A stretch of DNA of 64,000 bases, from contig DFFG01000073.1 of assembly GCA_002368795.1 (NCBI GenBank), positions 1 through 64,000 of the forward strand, in the 5' to 3' direction. Position numbers and translations under genes: made by a program. This stretch comes from Eubacterium sp. UBA3782 (GTDB lineage: Bacteria; Bacillota; Clostridia; Lachnospirales; Lachnospiraceae). The first letter of the stretch is position 1; each line of letters begins with the position of its first letter. Below are positions 1-7,554 of the stretch, piece after piece. A model generated the notes under the pieces. It saw only the letters and a list, made by a program, of their open reading frames with translations, was not told the origin of the DNA and ran no database searches.

Positions 1-73
1 GATTTACACCGGTACACCATTTTTTTACACCATTTGAAGTAAGTCAGAAAAACAGAAGAGTGATACATGTTGG

Positions 74-105
74 CAGCCCTGAGAAAGAATCTCAGGGCTG
101 TTTTT
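74..105 (+). terminator. Intrinsic terminator
   Basis: A 10-bp stem (CAGCCCTGAG paired with CTCAGGGCTG) with a short AAAGAAT loop is followed directly by five T residues. This is the classic Rho-independent layout. It presumably ends a transcript entering from the left of the window. Confidence 0.85.
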
Positions 106-114
106 AACAGGACT

Positions 115-146
115 GCAGCCCTGAGGAAAAACCTCGGGGCTGTTTC
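115..146 (+). terminator. Second tandem terminator
   Basis: A near copy of the hairpin 40 bases upstream: GCAGCCCTGAGG pairs with CCTCGGGGCTG, followed by TTTCT. It forms a tandem terminator pair with its neighbour. The T-run is weaker, so this may be a backup terminator or the product of a small duplication. Confidence 0.65.
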
Positions 147-444
147 TATTTGCACGAAAAGGCTGGTGAGTACGTGCTATGCAGAAGAATCATCAGAAAG
201 GGACTGAAGCCGCCTCATTATAGAGTATTTTCAGATGGCTGATAAAAGCGGTAAGACTTCCTCTTTCAGGAGATGGATCTGATAGAAAAAGGATGGCTGA
301 CTGACAAATTTAACTATTAAAAAATTAAATCAAGTATAGCCATTTTCAATTGGATAATACGATGAAAATGTGTAAGAATAAAGTCATCAGAAAGATAAAC
401 CACCAAGTACAAAAGAATAAGACTACAAAACGGAGGCTACAGAC
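147..444. other. Intergenic region without a supported gene
   Basis: No open frame of useful length carries a ribosome binding site here. Short coding-like scraps can be read, for example a run ending LIEKGWLTDKF near 280-310, but they are broken by stops and may be remains of a decayed gene. The last 140 bases are AT-rich and should contain the flavodoxin promoter. I could not assign a convincing -35/-10 pair. Confidence 0.4.
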
Positions 445-993
445 ATGGCAAAGACACTGATCGCATTCTTTTCAAGAGCAGATGAGAACTATTTTGGCGG
501 CGCAATGCGCTATGTAAAGGTCGGAAATACAGAGATCGTAGTGGGTCTCATGAAGGAACTGATCGAAGAGGAGTCGCGCGCATCGCGCACGGCAGCAGAC
601 AGCTTTAAGATCGAGATGAAGAATCCTTATTCCCCGGTCTACATGACCTGCATCGACCAGGCCAAGAAAGACTTAAGAGCAGGCGCACGTCCCGAGCTTG
701 TGAGCATGCCGGAGAGCATTGATGAATACGATACGATCGTTCTTGCATACCCGAACTACTGGGGAACGATGCCGATGGCAGTGGTTACCTTCCTGGAGGC
801 GTTTGATTTCACCGGCAAGACGATCCTTCCGCTCTGCACGAATGAAGGCAGCGGCATGGGCTCCAGCGAGCGCGACATCAAGAAGTACGCACCGGGCGCA
901 GAGCTTAAAAGAGGTCTTTCCATTACCGGCAGTCAGGCTGCGAACGCAAAGGGAAGCCTTAAGAAGTGGTTGTCCGCTAACGGACTGATCTGA
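445..993 (+). CDS. Flavodoxin family protein
   Basis: This 182-residue protein has a flavodoxin fold. It opens with a short beta strand and an S-R-A-containing phosphate-binding loop (TLIAFFSRADENYFGG), has the FMN-contacting aromatic loop AYPNYWGTMP around residues 101-110, and has a PLCTNEGSGMGSS loop near 128-140. The C-terminal helix motif GLSITGSQA..WLSANG is typical of the short-chain flavodoxins of anaerobic Firmicutes, which act as FMN-dependent electron carriers or reductases. The start is supported by GGAGG about ten bases upstream. A remnant sharing its C-terminal motif follows 12 bases downstream. The redox partner cannot be told from sequence. Confidence 0.88.
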   Translation: MAKTLIAFFSRADENYFGGAMRYVKVGNTEIVVGLMKELIEEESRASRTAADSFKIEMKNPYSPVYMTCIDQAKKDLRAGARPELVSMPESIDEYDTIVLAYPNYWGTMPMAVVTFLEAFDFTGKTILPLCTNEGSGMGSSERDIKKYAPGAELKRGLSITGSQAANAKGSLKKWLSANGLI

Positions 994-1005
994 GCGAGGA
1001 TAGTT

Positions 1006-1257
1006 ATGAAAAAAGAATTTGCACTGCTGCTGGCAGCGATACTGATGCTAACGGGATGCGGGAGTTCTTCTGCTTCAGCAACTGCTTCGGCATCTGCGGA
1101 GGCCGCGAAGGAAACAGAAATAGAAACGCAGGCAGAGGAAGCCAGCCCGGATGCGGACGTGCTGAAAGGGCTTGCGGTTCGCGGAAGTGACGCGCAGAAC
1201 AAGCAGGAGGAAGTGAGAGAATCTGTTGGCAGCTGGCTTTCGGAGCTTGGGTTTTGA
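1006..1257 (+). pseudogene. Lipoprotein-flavodoxin remnant with internal deletion
   Basis: The 83-residue product starts with a lipoprotein signal peptide (KKEFALLLAAILMLTGC, lipobox LTGC, Cys at about residue 18) and a Ser/Ala/Glu-rich linker. It then jumps straight to about 30 residues (GLAVRGSDAQN..WLSELGF) that match the C-terminal helix of flavodoxins, including the gene just upstream (GLSITGSQAAN..WLSANGLI). The FMN-binding core of about 130 residues is missing. Anaerobic Firmicutes often carry secreted flavodoxin lipoproteins of this plan, so I read this as an in-frame internal deletion. It could still be made as a tiny lipoprotein, but it cannot bind FMN. Confidence 0.7.
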
Positions 1258-1258
1258 T

Positions 1259-1636
1259 ATGACAGAGCGAAGTGAAGAGCAGCTGATTCAGGAAGCCTAT
1301 ATCCGGATGTATGAGGGCATGATCGAAAAAGATGAGTCAATCCTCAGAGAAGTTCTGGATGACAGCTTTGTCCTGGTACATATGACAGGTATGCGGCAGT
1401 CCAAACAGGCTTTTATCAAAGCAGTTCTGAATGGGACGCTGAATTACTTCTCTGTAAAGCATGAAAACATGCCTGTGGAAATCAGTGGAGACACGGCGGT
1501 CCTGACCGGGCAGTCCTATGTGGCTGCAGCCGTGTTCGGCGGAGGCAGATCCAACTGGCATCTGCAGCAGAAATGCAGCCTGAAGAAAAAAGGCGGTGCC
1601 TGGAAGATCACCCGGAGCGTTGCAAGTACATATTAG
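1259..1636 (+). CDS. NTF2/SnoaL-like protein
   Basis: A 125-residue protein of the nuclear transport factor 2-like fold. It has an N-terminal helix pair (EEQLIQEAYIRMYEGMIEKD), a short VLVHMTGMRQSKQAFIKAV segment, and C-terminal beta strands (DTAVLTGQSYV, WHLQQKCSLKK, WKITRSVAS) like the DUF4440/SnoaL-like small proteins. The ATG lies one base after the stop of the preceding remnant, so it is probably co-transcribed and translationally coupled. A TTG 33 bases upstream in the same frame is a weaker alternative start. The ligand or reaction is unknown for most members, and no catalytic residue can be named. Confidence 0.75.
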   Translation: MTERSEEQLIQEAYIRMYEGMIEKDESILREVLDDSFVLVHMTGMRQSKQAFIKAVLNGTLNYFSVKHENMPVEISGDTAVLTGQSYVAAAVFGGGRSNWHLQQKCSLKKKGGAWKITRSVASTY

Positions 1637-1674
1637 AATTGAGAACTTAGAATAAAAAGGAGAGGCTTCTTTTT

Positions 1675-1770
1675 ATGGAGAAGATATCTCCGGAAAGATT
1701 TGCAGAGAAGGGTCCAACGCTCAGGCGGCGGGAAACCGCAGTTGTCGTTGACAGCCGCAGTTCTGTCTGA
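1675..1770 (+). CDS. Possible 31-residue small ORF
   Basis: A short frame of 32 codons including the stop begins with ATG, and AAGGAG lies 12 bases upstream. The product is charged (begins MEKISPERFAEKG) and I do not recognise it. It ends 15 bases before the riboswitch. It may be a real small protein, the remnant of a larger gene, or chance. The ribosome binding site spacing is on the long side. Confidence 0.25.
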   Translation: MEKISPERFAEKGPTLRRRETAVVVDSRSSV

Positions 1771-1784
1771 TAAGGTTAAATAGT

Positions 1785-1917
1785 CAAAGGGAGTAGTTGG
1801 CATGCTGCCAGGGCAGCATGTGATATGTCTTCGTCAGTACGGGAAGCAGTTTCCCCGGAGCATATTGGAAGCAGCAAGACTTTGCCGCACTTTTCGTGCG
1901 CGGCAAAGTCTTTTTTT
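1785..1917 (+). promoter_or_regulatory. yybP-ykoY-type (Mn2+) riboswitch
   Basis: The segment has the expected order of the yybP-ykoY class. CAAAG and GGAGTAG stand at 1785-1796, followed by a 9-bp P2 hairpin (CATGCTGCC/GGCAGCATG). The conserved TCGTCAGTACG loop strand lies near 1831-1841, then a GGGAA/TTCCC stem and CCGG. The closing AGCAAGACTTTG at about 1873-1884 pairs CTTTG with the opening CAAAG. The same CTTTG is also the 5' part of the following terminator stem, so ligand binding should prevent termination and turn the gene on. It lies just upstream of the Na/Pi cotransporter gene. Class assignment is from remembered consensus and was not computed. Confidence 0.82.
1876..1917 (+). terminator. 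Riboswitch-controlled terminator
   Basis: AAGACTTTGCCGC pairs with GCGGCAAAGTCTT around a short TTTTC-containing loop and is followed by a run of T residues. Its left arm overlaps the riboswitch closing strand, so the two structures are mutually exclusive. It ends 13 bases before the AGGAGG of the transporter gene. Confidence 0.85.
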
Positions 1918-1940
1918 GCGGTTGGCCACAAGGAGGTTTT

Positions 1941-3623
1941 ATGGTGGATTCAACAATGGTGATCTCCGCGATCCTTTCCATGATCGCCGGAATCGGTATT
2001 TTTCTGATTGCCTGCGGCATGATGAGTTCAAATCTGGAGGCCGTCAGCTCAGGGAAATTGAGAAGCCTGTTTCAGAAGATCTCAGGAAATAAGCTGGTGG
2101 GCGTCGGCATCGGTGCAGTGACCACTGCAGCGATCCAGAGCTCCGGTGCAACCACGGTCATGGTCATCGGCTTTGTCAATGCAGGCATCATGACACTGGC
2201 CCAGGCGGCGACCGTCATCTACGGAGCGAATATCGGTACGACCATCACCGGTCAGATCGTTGCCCTCGGTATGTCGGGGGGCAATAGTGTGTCGACTACG
2301 GTCATTTTCTCTGCCTTTGCCGGCATTGGAGCAGCAGTCAATCTGTTCGCCAAAAAGGATATCGTCAAACGATGGGGCGGCATTCTTTCCGGTTTCGGTA
2401 TGCTTTTTGTCGGCCTTTCCATGATGAGCTCTGCCATGGAGATCTTTTCTGAAATGGAAGCAGTAAAGACTTTCCTGGCGGGTATCAACAATATCCTGCT
2501 GCTTGTCCTTGTAGGCGCGATATTCACAGCGATCATCCAGAGCTCTTCGGTCATGACCTCCGTTGCGATCACGATGGTGGTATCCGGACTGATCACTTTG
2601 GACCAGGGCATTTACCTGACCATGGGTTCCAACATCGGTTCCTGTGTGGTTGCCCTGCTTGCAGGTATCGGCAGCAGCCGTAATGCCCGGAGGGCTTCCC
2701 TGATCCATCTGCTGTTCAATGTGGGCGGCGTCATTATTTTTATCGTGTTTGGCGGCATCCTTTCTCTGCTTAGCGGCGGCATGCTGGATTACGGTAAAAT
2801 CTTTGCTTCGCTGTTCCCGGGAGCTCCGCAGCTGCAGCTGGCCATGTTCCACACGATATTCAATGTAATCACCGTTATAATCGTCTTGCCGCTGACAGAT
2901 CATCTGGTCCGGATCGTCACTGTTGTGGTTCCGGATGGTCCCGCTGAGAAGACCGCTGAGAGCGAGCCGCACCTCTATTATGTGGATCAGAACATGCTGC
3001 GGACGCCGCCGATCGCGGTTGCCCAGCTCAAAAAGGAGATCCTCAATATGGCAGACCTTGCGATGCAGAACTTTATCTGTTCGCTGGAGACCATATGCAA
3101 GCTTGATTTCTCGAAACAGGAGGAATTCAGAGCCAGAGAAAAAGAGCTAAATTACATCAACAAAGAGCTTGTCCGTTTTTCTATCGAACTTTCCAAGCTG
3201 CCCTTAAGTGAGACGGACCACAAGTATGTTTCCACGACCTTCCACACGATCAGCGACCTTGAGCGTGTAGGTGACTATGCAGAAAACATTATGGAGTATG
3301 CGGACACACTGAGAAATGAGAAGGAAGGCTTTTCCGAGTCTGCGGTCTCCGAGGTGGCCTACATGCGGGAGCATATCGAGGAGCTGTACCAGAATGTTGT
3401 CCAGGCGTATGAGCAGAAGGACAAGGACGCTCTGCAGAAGGCCTATGAGATCGAGGATCAGGTCGACCGGATCACAGATCGGATGGGAGAGAATCATATC
3501 ATCCGCCTGCAGCACGGAACTTGCACAGCCATCGCCGGCGCTCAGTACATGTCTCTGGCATCCAACGCAGAGCGTATTGCTGACCACTTTATCAATGTCG
3601 GCAAAATGGTGCTGGAATGGTAA
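1941..3623 (+). CDS. Na/Pi cotransporter family protein (NptA/PhoU type)
   Basis: A 560-residue membrane transporter of the SLC34/NptA family. Residues 1-320 hold two inverted hydrophobic repeats, each with the family signature: GAVTTAAIQSSGATTVMVIGF in the first half and GAIFTAIIQSSSVMTSVAI in the second (QSS motifs). Residues about 360-555 form a cytoplasmic PhoU-like helical domain (SDLERVGDYAENI, NAERIADHFINV). Such proteins move phosphate with sodium; in bacteria they are thought to work in uptake or efflux. ATG 1941 is chosen because a perfect AGGAGG lies 5 bases upstream; an upstream in-frame start falls inside the terminator hairpin. The riboswitch suggests a Mn2+ link. Confidence 0.92.
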   Translation: MVDSTMVISAILSMIAGIGIFLIACGMMSSNLEAVSSGKLRSLFQKISGNKLVGVGIGAVTTAAIQSSGATTVMVIGFVNAGIMTLAQAATVIYGANIGTTITGQIVALGMSGGNSVSTTVIFSAFAGIGAAVNLFAKKDIVKRWGGILSGFGMLFVGLSMMSSAMEIFSEMEAVKTFLAGINNILLLVLVGAIFTAIIQSSSVMTSVAITMVVSGLITLDQGIYLTMGSNIGSCVVALLAGIGSSRNARRASLIHLLFNVGGVIIFIVFGGILSLLSGGMLDYGKIFASLFPGAPQLQLAMFHTIFNVITVIIVLPLTDHLVRIVTVVVPDGPAEKTAESEPHLYYVDQNMLRTPPIAVAQLKKEILNMADLAMQNFICSLETICKLDFSKQEEFRAREKELNYINKELVRFSIELSKLPLSETDHKYVSTTFHTISDLERVGDYAENIMEYADTLRNEKEGFSESAVSEVAYMREHIEELYQNVVQAYEQKDKDALQKAYEIEDQVDRITDRMGENHIIRLQHGTCTAIAGAQYMSLASNAERIADHFINVGKMVLEW

Positions 3624-3656
3624 GCACTCAAAATTGTTAGAAGTTATCGGATACAG

Positions 3657-3686
3657 AGCCATTGCACTTTGCGTGCGATGGCTTTT
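3657..3686 (+). terminator. Intrinsic terminator after the Na/Pi transporter
   Basis: AGCCATTGCAC pairs with GTGCGATGGCT (one mismatch) around a short loop and is followed by TTTT. It lies 33 bases past the transporter stop codon. Confidence 0.75.
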
Positions 3687-3783
3687 ATAATAGATATCAT
3701 GCTAAAGCAACACAGAAAGATAACGGATGTATATGCGTATGGCCGGTGGTGATCCGGGCGTTTCATGAAAGGAAGAGAATAAA

Positions 3784-4317
3784 ATGAGAAAGCTGTTGAT
3801 CGTGATCGATATGCAGAATGATTTTATTGACGGTGCACTTGGAACCGCAGAGGCAGCTGCGATCGTGGAGGCGGTAAAGGAAAAGATCCGTTCCTATCCT
3901 GCGGCAGATGTCATCGCGACGATGGACACCCATGGGGAAAACTATATGGAGACCCAGGAAGGCAGATACCTTCCGGTGCCTCACTGCATCCGGAGAACGG
4001 ACGGCTGGCAGATCCGCCCGGATATCGCCGGTCTCCTTGCTGGTGCGAAAATCTATGAGAAACCCACCTTTGGCAGCACTGCTCTTGCGGCAGATCTGCA
4101 GGCTCTTGCCGGGCAGGAGGAGATCGAGCTTGAGCTGATCGGGCTTTGCACGGATATCTGCGTTGTCTCCAATGCTCTTTTGCTGAAGGCATCGATGCCG
4201 GAGGTGAAGATTACGGTGGATGCGGCCTGCTGCGCCGGCGTCACTCCGGAAAAACATCTGGCTGCGCTGGAGACGATGCGCTCCTGCCAGATCCAGGTGA
4301 CCGGTACAGAGGGCTGA
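3784..4317 (+). CDS. Isochorismatase family cysteine hydrolase
   Basis: A 177-residue cysteine hydrolase of the isochorismatase/nicotinamidase fold. The catalytic triad is visible: Asp9 in VIDMQNDF, Lys93 in YEKPTFGS, and Cys126 in GLCTDICVVSN. The likely metal-site motif MDTHGENY stands near residue 46. Members release ammonia from nicotinamide or other amides, and the DTH motif and compact length are compatible with a nicotinamidase-like enzyme, but the substrate is not fixed by sequence. It stands alone, with a terminator before it and a LysR regulator in the same direction 100 bases later. Confidence 0.88.
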   Translation: MRKLLIVIDMQNDFIDGALGTAEAAAIVEAVKEKIRSYPAADVIATMDTHGENYMETQEGRYLPVPHCIRRTDGWQIRPDIAGLLAGAKIYEKPTFGSTALAADLQALAGQEEIELELIGLCTDICVVSNALLLKASMPEVKITVDAACCAGVTPEKHLAALETMRSCQIQVTGTEG

Positions 4318-4418
4318 CAAGGGCGGCATACCGAGGCAGACATCGGATGCATCCGTGCGGCATCCCAGGTATTCCCGCTGAAGGTTCCTGCATAGAAAGA
4401 TAAGGCAGGTGAAGCAAT

Positions 4419-5354
4419 ATGAATATGAACCAGCTGAAGTATGTGCTCGAGACAGCAGAATCATCCTCGATGCGGGAAGCAGCGACAAAGCTGTATGTTT
4501 CCCAGCCCGCGCTGTCTGCCAGCATCCGGGAACTGGAGGAGGAGCTGGGCATACTGATCTTCGAGAGAACGAACAAAGGCATCTCCCTGACCGAGGAGGG
4601 CAGAGAGTTCCTCAGCTATGCGAAAAAGGCTGTCGGGCAGTATGAGATACTGGAGGACCGGTATCTTGGCAGAGACAGCGGCAGAGAGCGTTTTTCCGTT
4701 TCCACCCAGCACTATAATTTTGCTGTCAAGGCCTTTACGGATATGATCCGCCGGATGGATCCGGAGAAATACCTTTTCTTTATTCACGAGACAAAGACAA
4801 AAGAGGTCCTGGACGATGTCCGGAGCATGAAAAGCGAGATCGGCATCATATCTTATTCCAGATCCAATGAAACCGTGATCAAAAAGCTGTTTCGTGAATA
4901 CGGGCTCTGTTTTACACCGCTCATGAAAAGAGAGCCTTACATCTATGTCTGGCAGGATCACGAGCTGGCGGGGAGAGCGGAGATTTCCATAGAGGAGATG
5001 CAAAAGTATCCCTGCGTCACCTTTGACCAGAGCAGTGACAGCCGGTTCTATCTGACCGAGGAAGCCCTGGCCGACTATACCTTCGACAAGATGATCAAGT
5101 CGGACGATCGTGCAACTTCGATGGAGATCATCGCGAAGCTTGGCGGCTATTCGATCGGTTCCGGGATGCTGTCCGGGGAGGAGGCGATCCTGCAGGGCCT
5201 GGTGGGGATAAAGCTAAAGGAGGAGGATCCGCTCATCATCGGCTATATCACAAGAAAAGACAGCCGGATGTCACCTTATGGGGAAGTCTATCTTGCGGAA
5301 CTTCTGAAATACAGAGAGATCGAGACAGCTGATCTGGAAGAGAAAACAAAATGA
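4419..5354 (+). CDS. LysR family transcriptional regulator
   Basis: A 311-residue regulator with the standard N-terminal winged helix-turn-helix (residues 1-60: LKYVLETAESSSMREAATKLYVSQPALSASIRELE, then LGILIFERTNKGISLTEEG). The effector-binding domain runs from about 90 to 295. It lies directly upstream of, and in the same direction as, metY. A perfect inverted repeat at the position where LysR proteins usually bind sits before the metY promoter, so it is probably the activator of that gene, with a sulfur or amino-acid precursor as co-inducer. This link is inference. Start ATG 4419 has GGCAGGTGAAG upstream; an in-frame ATG two codons later is possible. Confidence 0.88.
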   Translation: MNMNQLKYVLETAESSSMREAATKLYVSQPALSASIRELEEELGILIFERTNKGISLTEEGREFLSYAKKAVGQYEILEDRYLGRDSGRERFSVSTQHYNFAVKAFTDMIRRMDPEKYLFFIHETKTKEVLDDVRSMKSEIGIISYSRSNETVIKKLFREYGLCFTPLMKREPYIYVWQDHELAGRAEISIEEMQKYPCVTFDQSSDSRFYLTEEALADYTFDKMIKSDDRATSMEIIAKLGGYSIGSGMLSGEEAILQGLVGIKLKEEDPLIIGYITRKDSRMSPYGEVYLAELLKYREIETADLEEKTK

Positions 5355-5434
5355 CGGATTTGGATGACTCCGGGCAGAAAAGGAAGAACCCCGGAGCCAT
5401 GCAGAGATAGAAAAATGTATATAGGGCGCAAACT

Positions 5435-5464
5435 GGCCGGTGATAACCTTTGCTTATCACCGGC
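5435..5464. promoter_or_regulatory. Perfect inverted repeat, candidate LysR operator
   Basis: GCCGGTGATAA and TTATCACCGGC form a perfect palindrome with a short CCTTTGC centre. Its centre is about 66 bases before the predicted metY-leader transcription start, the usual place for the LysR recognition site, and it contains a T-N11-A pattern. It has no T-run, so it is less likely to be only a terminator of the lysR gene, although that is not excluded. Confidence 0.55.
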
Positions 5465-5480
5465 TATTAAAATGCCCAAA

Positions 5481-5509
5481 TTTACGAAAGCGGGCAGCAG
5501 CACTATAAT
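5481..5509 (+). promoter_or_regulatory. Sigma-A type promoter for the metY leader
   Basis: TTTACG and a perfect TATAAT are separated by 17 bases. The expected start is near 5516, which gives a leader of about 275 bases before metY. The same -35 variant with 17-base spacing is seen again at 57371-57399. Confidence 0.65.
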
Positions 5510-5540
5510 CAAAGCATAACAAACGAAGGAGGCGTAAGAG

Positions 5541-5660
5541 ATGTACACAGCAGATAATTGCATTCAGAATCACATCATGTGCGGCCGAATGCCGATCTCC
5601 CGGGCAGCAGAGGCAGCCGGGGTATCAGGTGCTTTGTACCTGCGCCCAGATCTGCTGTAA
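5541..5660 (+). CDS. Leader ORF of 39 codons upstream of metY
   Basis: An ATG preceded by AAGGAGG (8 bases spacing) opens a 39-codon frame whose product begins MYTADNCIQNHIMCGRM and ends YLRPDLL. It starts about 25 bases after the predicted transcription start. The 5' arms of two competing RNA stems lie inside its coding region and its stop codon lies between the arms. It contains two Cys and four Met codons. I do not recognise the peptide. The position suggests a regulatory leader peptide for the following sulfur-assimilation gene, but a chance frame inside a structured leader is possible. Confidence 0.45.
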   Translation: MYTADNCIQNHIMCGRMPISRAAEAAGVSGALYLRPDLL

Positions 5661-5726
5661 TGGCAGAAGAATCATCAAAAGATCGCCATTTGCCCGGGAG
5701 CTTTCAGGATAAGCCCCGGTTTTTTT
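5597..5726 (+). promoter_or_regulatory. Candidate attenuator in the metY leader
   Basis: Two stems can be drawn. Stem 1 pairs 5597-5606 (CTCCCGGGCA) with 5691-5700 (TGCCCGGGAG), a perfect 10-bp match. It encloses a CAGGT/ACCTG hairpin near 5626-5642 and an AATGGC/GCCATT stem. Stem 2 pairs 5618-5627 (CCGGGGTATC) with 5708-5719 (GATA..CCCCGG) and is followed by seven T residues, as in a terminator. The stems interleave, so they form a pseudoknot or exclude each other. No SAM-I or T-box consensus was recognised. Confidence 0.5.
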
Positions 5727-5791
5727 GTATAAAACCAGCCTGGATCATACATTGCATTAATAAAAAGAAAATCAAAAAGGAGAAATGAATC

Positions 5792-7078
5792 ATGAGTAAA
5801 TATAGATTTGAGACTTTACAGCTGCACGTTGGACAGGAGCAGGCCGATCCGGCTACGGATTCCCGGGCGGTTCCGATCTATCAGACGACCTCTTATGTGT
5901 TCCATAACAGCCAGCATGCTGCCGACCGTTTCGGTCTGGCTGACGCGGGCAATATCTATGGAAGACTGACCAATTCCACCCAGGATGTTCTGGAAAAACG
6001 GCTTGCCGCGCTTGAGGGCGGAAGTGCTGCTTTGGCGGTTGCCTCCGGTGCGGCTGCGATCACCTACGCGATTCAAGCGCTTGCAGCAAGCGGCGGACAT
6101 ATCGTCGCGCAGAAGACGATCTACGGCGGTTCCTTCAACCTGCTGGAGCATACGCTTCCCCAGTATGGGATCCAGACGAGCTTCGTCAACATCCACGATC
6201 TGGCAGAGGTCGAGGCGGCCATTCAGGAGGATACCAGAGCGATCTTTCTGGAGACCCTCGGCAATCCGAACAGTGATATCCCGGATATTGATGCGGTAGC
6301 GGAGCTGGCTCACCGGCATGGTCTGCCGGTCGTGATCGACAATACCTTCGGTACACCTTACCTTATCCGGCCGATCGAACACGGTGCGGATATCGTCGTC
6401 CACTCTGCAACCAAGTTTATCGGCGGACACGGCACGACCCTTGGCGGCATTATCGTCGACTCCGGCAATTTTGACTGGAGCGCATCCGGGAAATACCCGA
6501 ACATCGCCGAGCCGAATCCGAGCTATCATGGCATTTCTTTCCAGCAGGCTGCCGGACCGGCTGCCTTCGTGACCTATATCCGGGCGATCCTGCTGCGGGA
6601 TACCGGTGCGGCAATCTCACCATTCAACGCATTTCTTCTGCTTCAGGGCGTAGAGACCCTGTCCCTCCGGCTGGAGAGGCATGCAGAGAATACCAAAAAG
6701 GTAGTGGAATTCCTGAGCAGCCATCCACTGGTGGAAAAGGTCAATCATCCGTCTCTGCCGGAGCACCCGAATCATGCCCTGTACGAAAAGTATTTCCCGA
6801 ACGGCGGCGCATCTATCTTTACCTTCGAGATCAAAGGTGGACAGGAAGAGGCCTGGGCATTTATCGACAATCTCCAGATCTTCTCCCTGCTTGCAAATGT
6901 AGCGGATGTGAAGAGCCTGGTAATTCATCCGGCATCCACCACCCATTCCCAGCTTTCTGCCGAAGAGCTTCTGGATCAGGGCATTCGTCCGAACACGATC
7001 CGGCTTTCCATCGGTACAGAACATATCGATGACATTATCCAGGATCTGGAGAATGGATTTGCTGCGATAAAGGGATGA
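5792..7078 (+). CDS. metY: O-acetylhomoserine aminocarboxypropyltransferase (sulfhydrylase)
   Basis: A 428-residue PLP enzyme of the Cys/Met metabolism family. It joins O-acetylhomoserine with sulfide or a thiol to give homocysteine, and some members also make cysteine from O-acetylserine. It shows the N-terminal [30 protein letters not shown] block typical of MetY, the PLP lysine Lys208 in [11 protein letters not shown], and the C-terminal [15 protein letters not shown] and [13 protein letters not shown] motifs. Length and motifs fit MetY rather than the shorter MetB/MetC. It is preceded by AAAAAGGAG and a long structured leader, and the LysR gene upstream is the likely regulator. Confidence 0.95.
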   Translation: MSKYRFETLQLHVGQEQADPATDSRAVPIYQTTSYVFHNSQHAADRFGLADAGNIYGRLTNSTQDVLEKRLAALEGGSAALAVASGAAAITYAIQALAASGGHIVAQKTIYGGSFNLLEHTLPQYGIQTSFVNIHDLAEVEAAIQEDTRAIFLETLGNPNSDIPDIDAVAELAHRHGLPVVIDNTFGTPYLIRPIEHGADIVVHSATKFIGGHGTTLGGIIVDSGNFDWSASGKYPNIAEPNPSYHGISFQQAAGPAAFVTYIRAILLRDTGAAISPFNAFLLLQGVETLSLRLERHAENTKKVVEFLSSHPLVEKVNHPSLPEHPNHALYEKYFPNGGASIFTFEIKGGQEEAWAFIDNLQIFSLLANVADVKSLVIHPASTTHSQLSAEELLDQGIRPNTIRLSIGTEHIDDIIQDLENGFAAIKG

Positions 7079-7137
7079 TGCCGGCAGCGAGGTATGCTGC
7101 ACGCAGGGCAGGAGCAGAAGTGAAGATAAACGCAAAG

Positions 7138-7168
7138 CAGGAACGGCTATCCAAGATAGCCGTTCCTG
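7138..7168. terminator. Hairpin between convergent genes
   Basis: CAGGAACGGCTATC and GATAGCCGTTCCTG form a perfect 14-bp stem with a three-base loop. It lies 60 bases after metY and overlaps the last codons of the convergent membrane gene. T-runs are weak on both strands (GGTTT on the plus strand), so termination in both directions is plausible but not proven. Confidence 0.5.
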
Positions 7169-7554
7169 CGGTTTAATTCCTTCTCGATTTTGTTCAGGGT
7201 ATCGAAGAACCGGTGGGTAGCGATCATCGGCCCAAAGAAAAGGATGCCAAATACGTTCCAGCCAAACATGTGGCGAAAGGAGGTATGCTTTCCGGGGATC
7301 CCCAGCTCCCGTGCCTTTTCTCCCAGCTCTTCGCTGATTCTGGCCATCCAGACGAGGGTGTAGATAAACAGCGTCGGAATGCCAAGAAGGTAGGCGGTCC
7401 GATAGGGCTGTGTCGGATGCCCCAGGATCTCATCGATCTCATCCTGCAGCCCCATGGGCATGCAGATCAGAAAAAACAATCCGGCTGTAAAAAAGTCAAT
7501 AAATCCGAGCCAGAACCCGGGCCTGTCTGTGTGAGCGAATCTTCTTTGCTTCAT
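7147..7554 (-). CDS. Small membrane protein, DUF4234-like
   Basis: A 135-residue protein with about three hydrophobic segments: FWLGFIDFFTAGLFFLICMPMG, AYLLGIPTLFIYTLVWMARISEEL, and MFGWNVFGILFFGPMIATHRFF. It ends in a charged tail (LNKIEKELNRR). The pattern resembles DUF4234-type membrane proteins, but I am not certain of the family. Its start overlaps the stop of the upstream oxidoreductase gene by 4 bases, so the two form one transcription unit. No function is known. The last codons fall inside a perfect hairpin that probably ends the transcript. Confidence 0.65.
   Translation of the reverse strand: MKQRRFAHTDRPGFWLGFIDFFTAGLFFLICMPMGLQDEIDEILGHPTQPYRTAYLLGIPTLFIYTLVWMARISEELGEKARELGIPGKHTSFRHMFGWNVFGILFFGPMIATHRFFDTLNKIEKELNRRNGYLG

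Noticed and set aside
5355..5791. SAM-I riboswitch or T-box before metY
   Set aside because: Neither the SAM-I core nor a T-box GGTGG-type antiterminator sequence could be found; the leader structure is reported instead as an unclassified attenuator.
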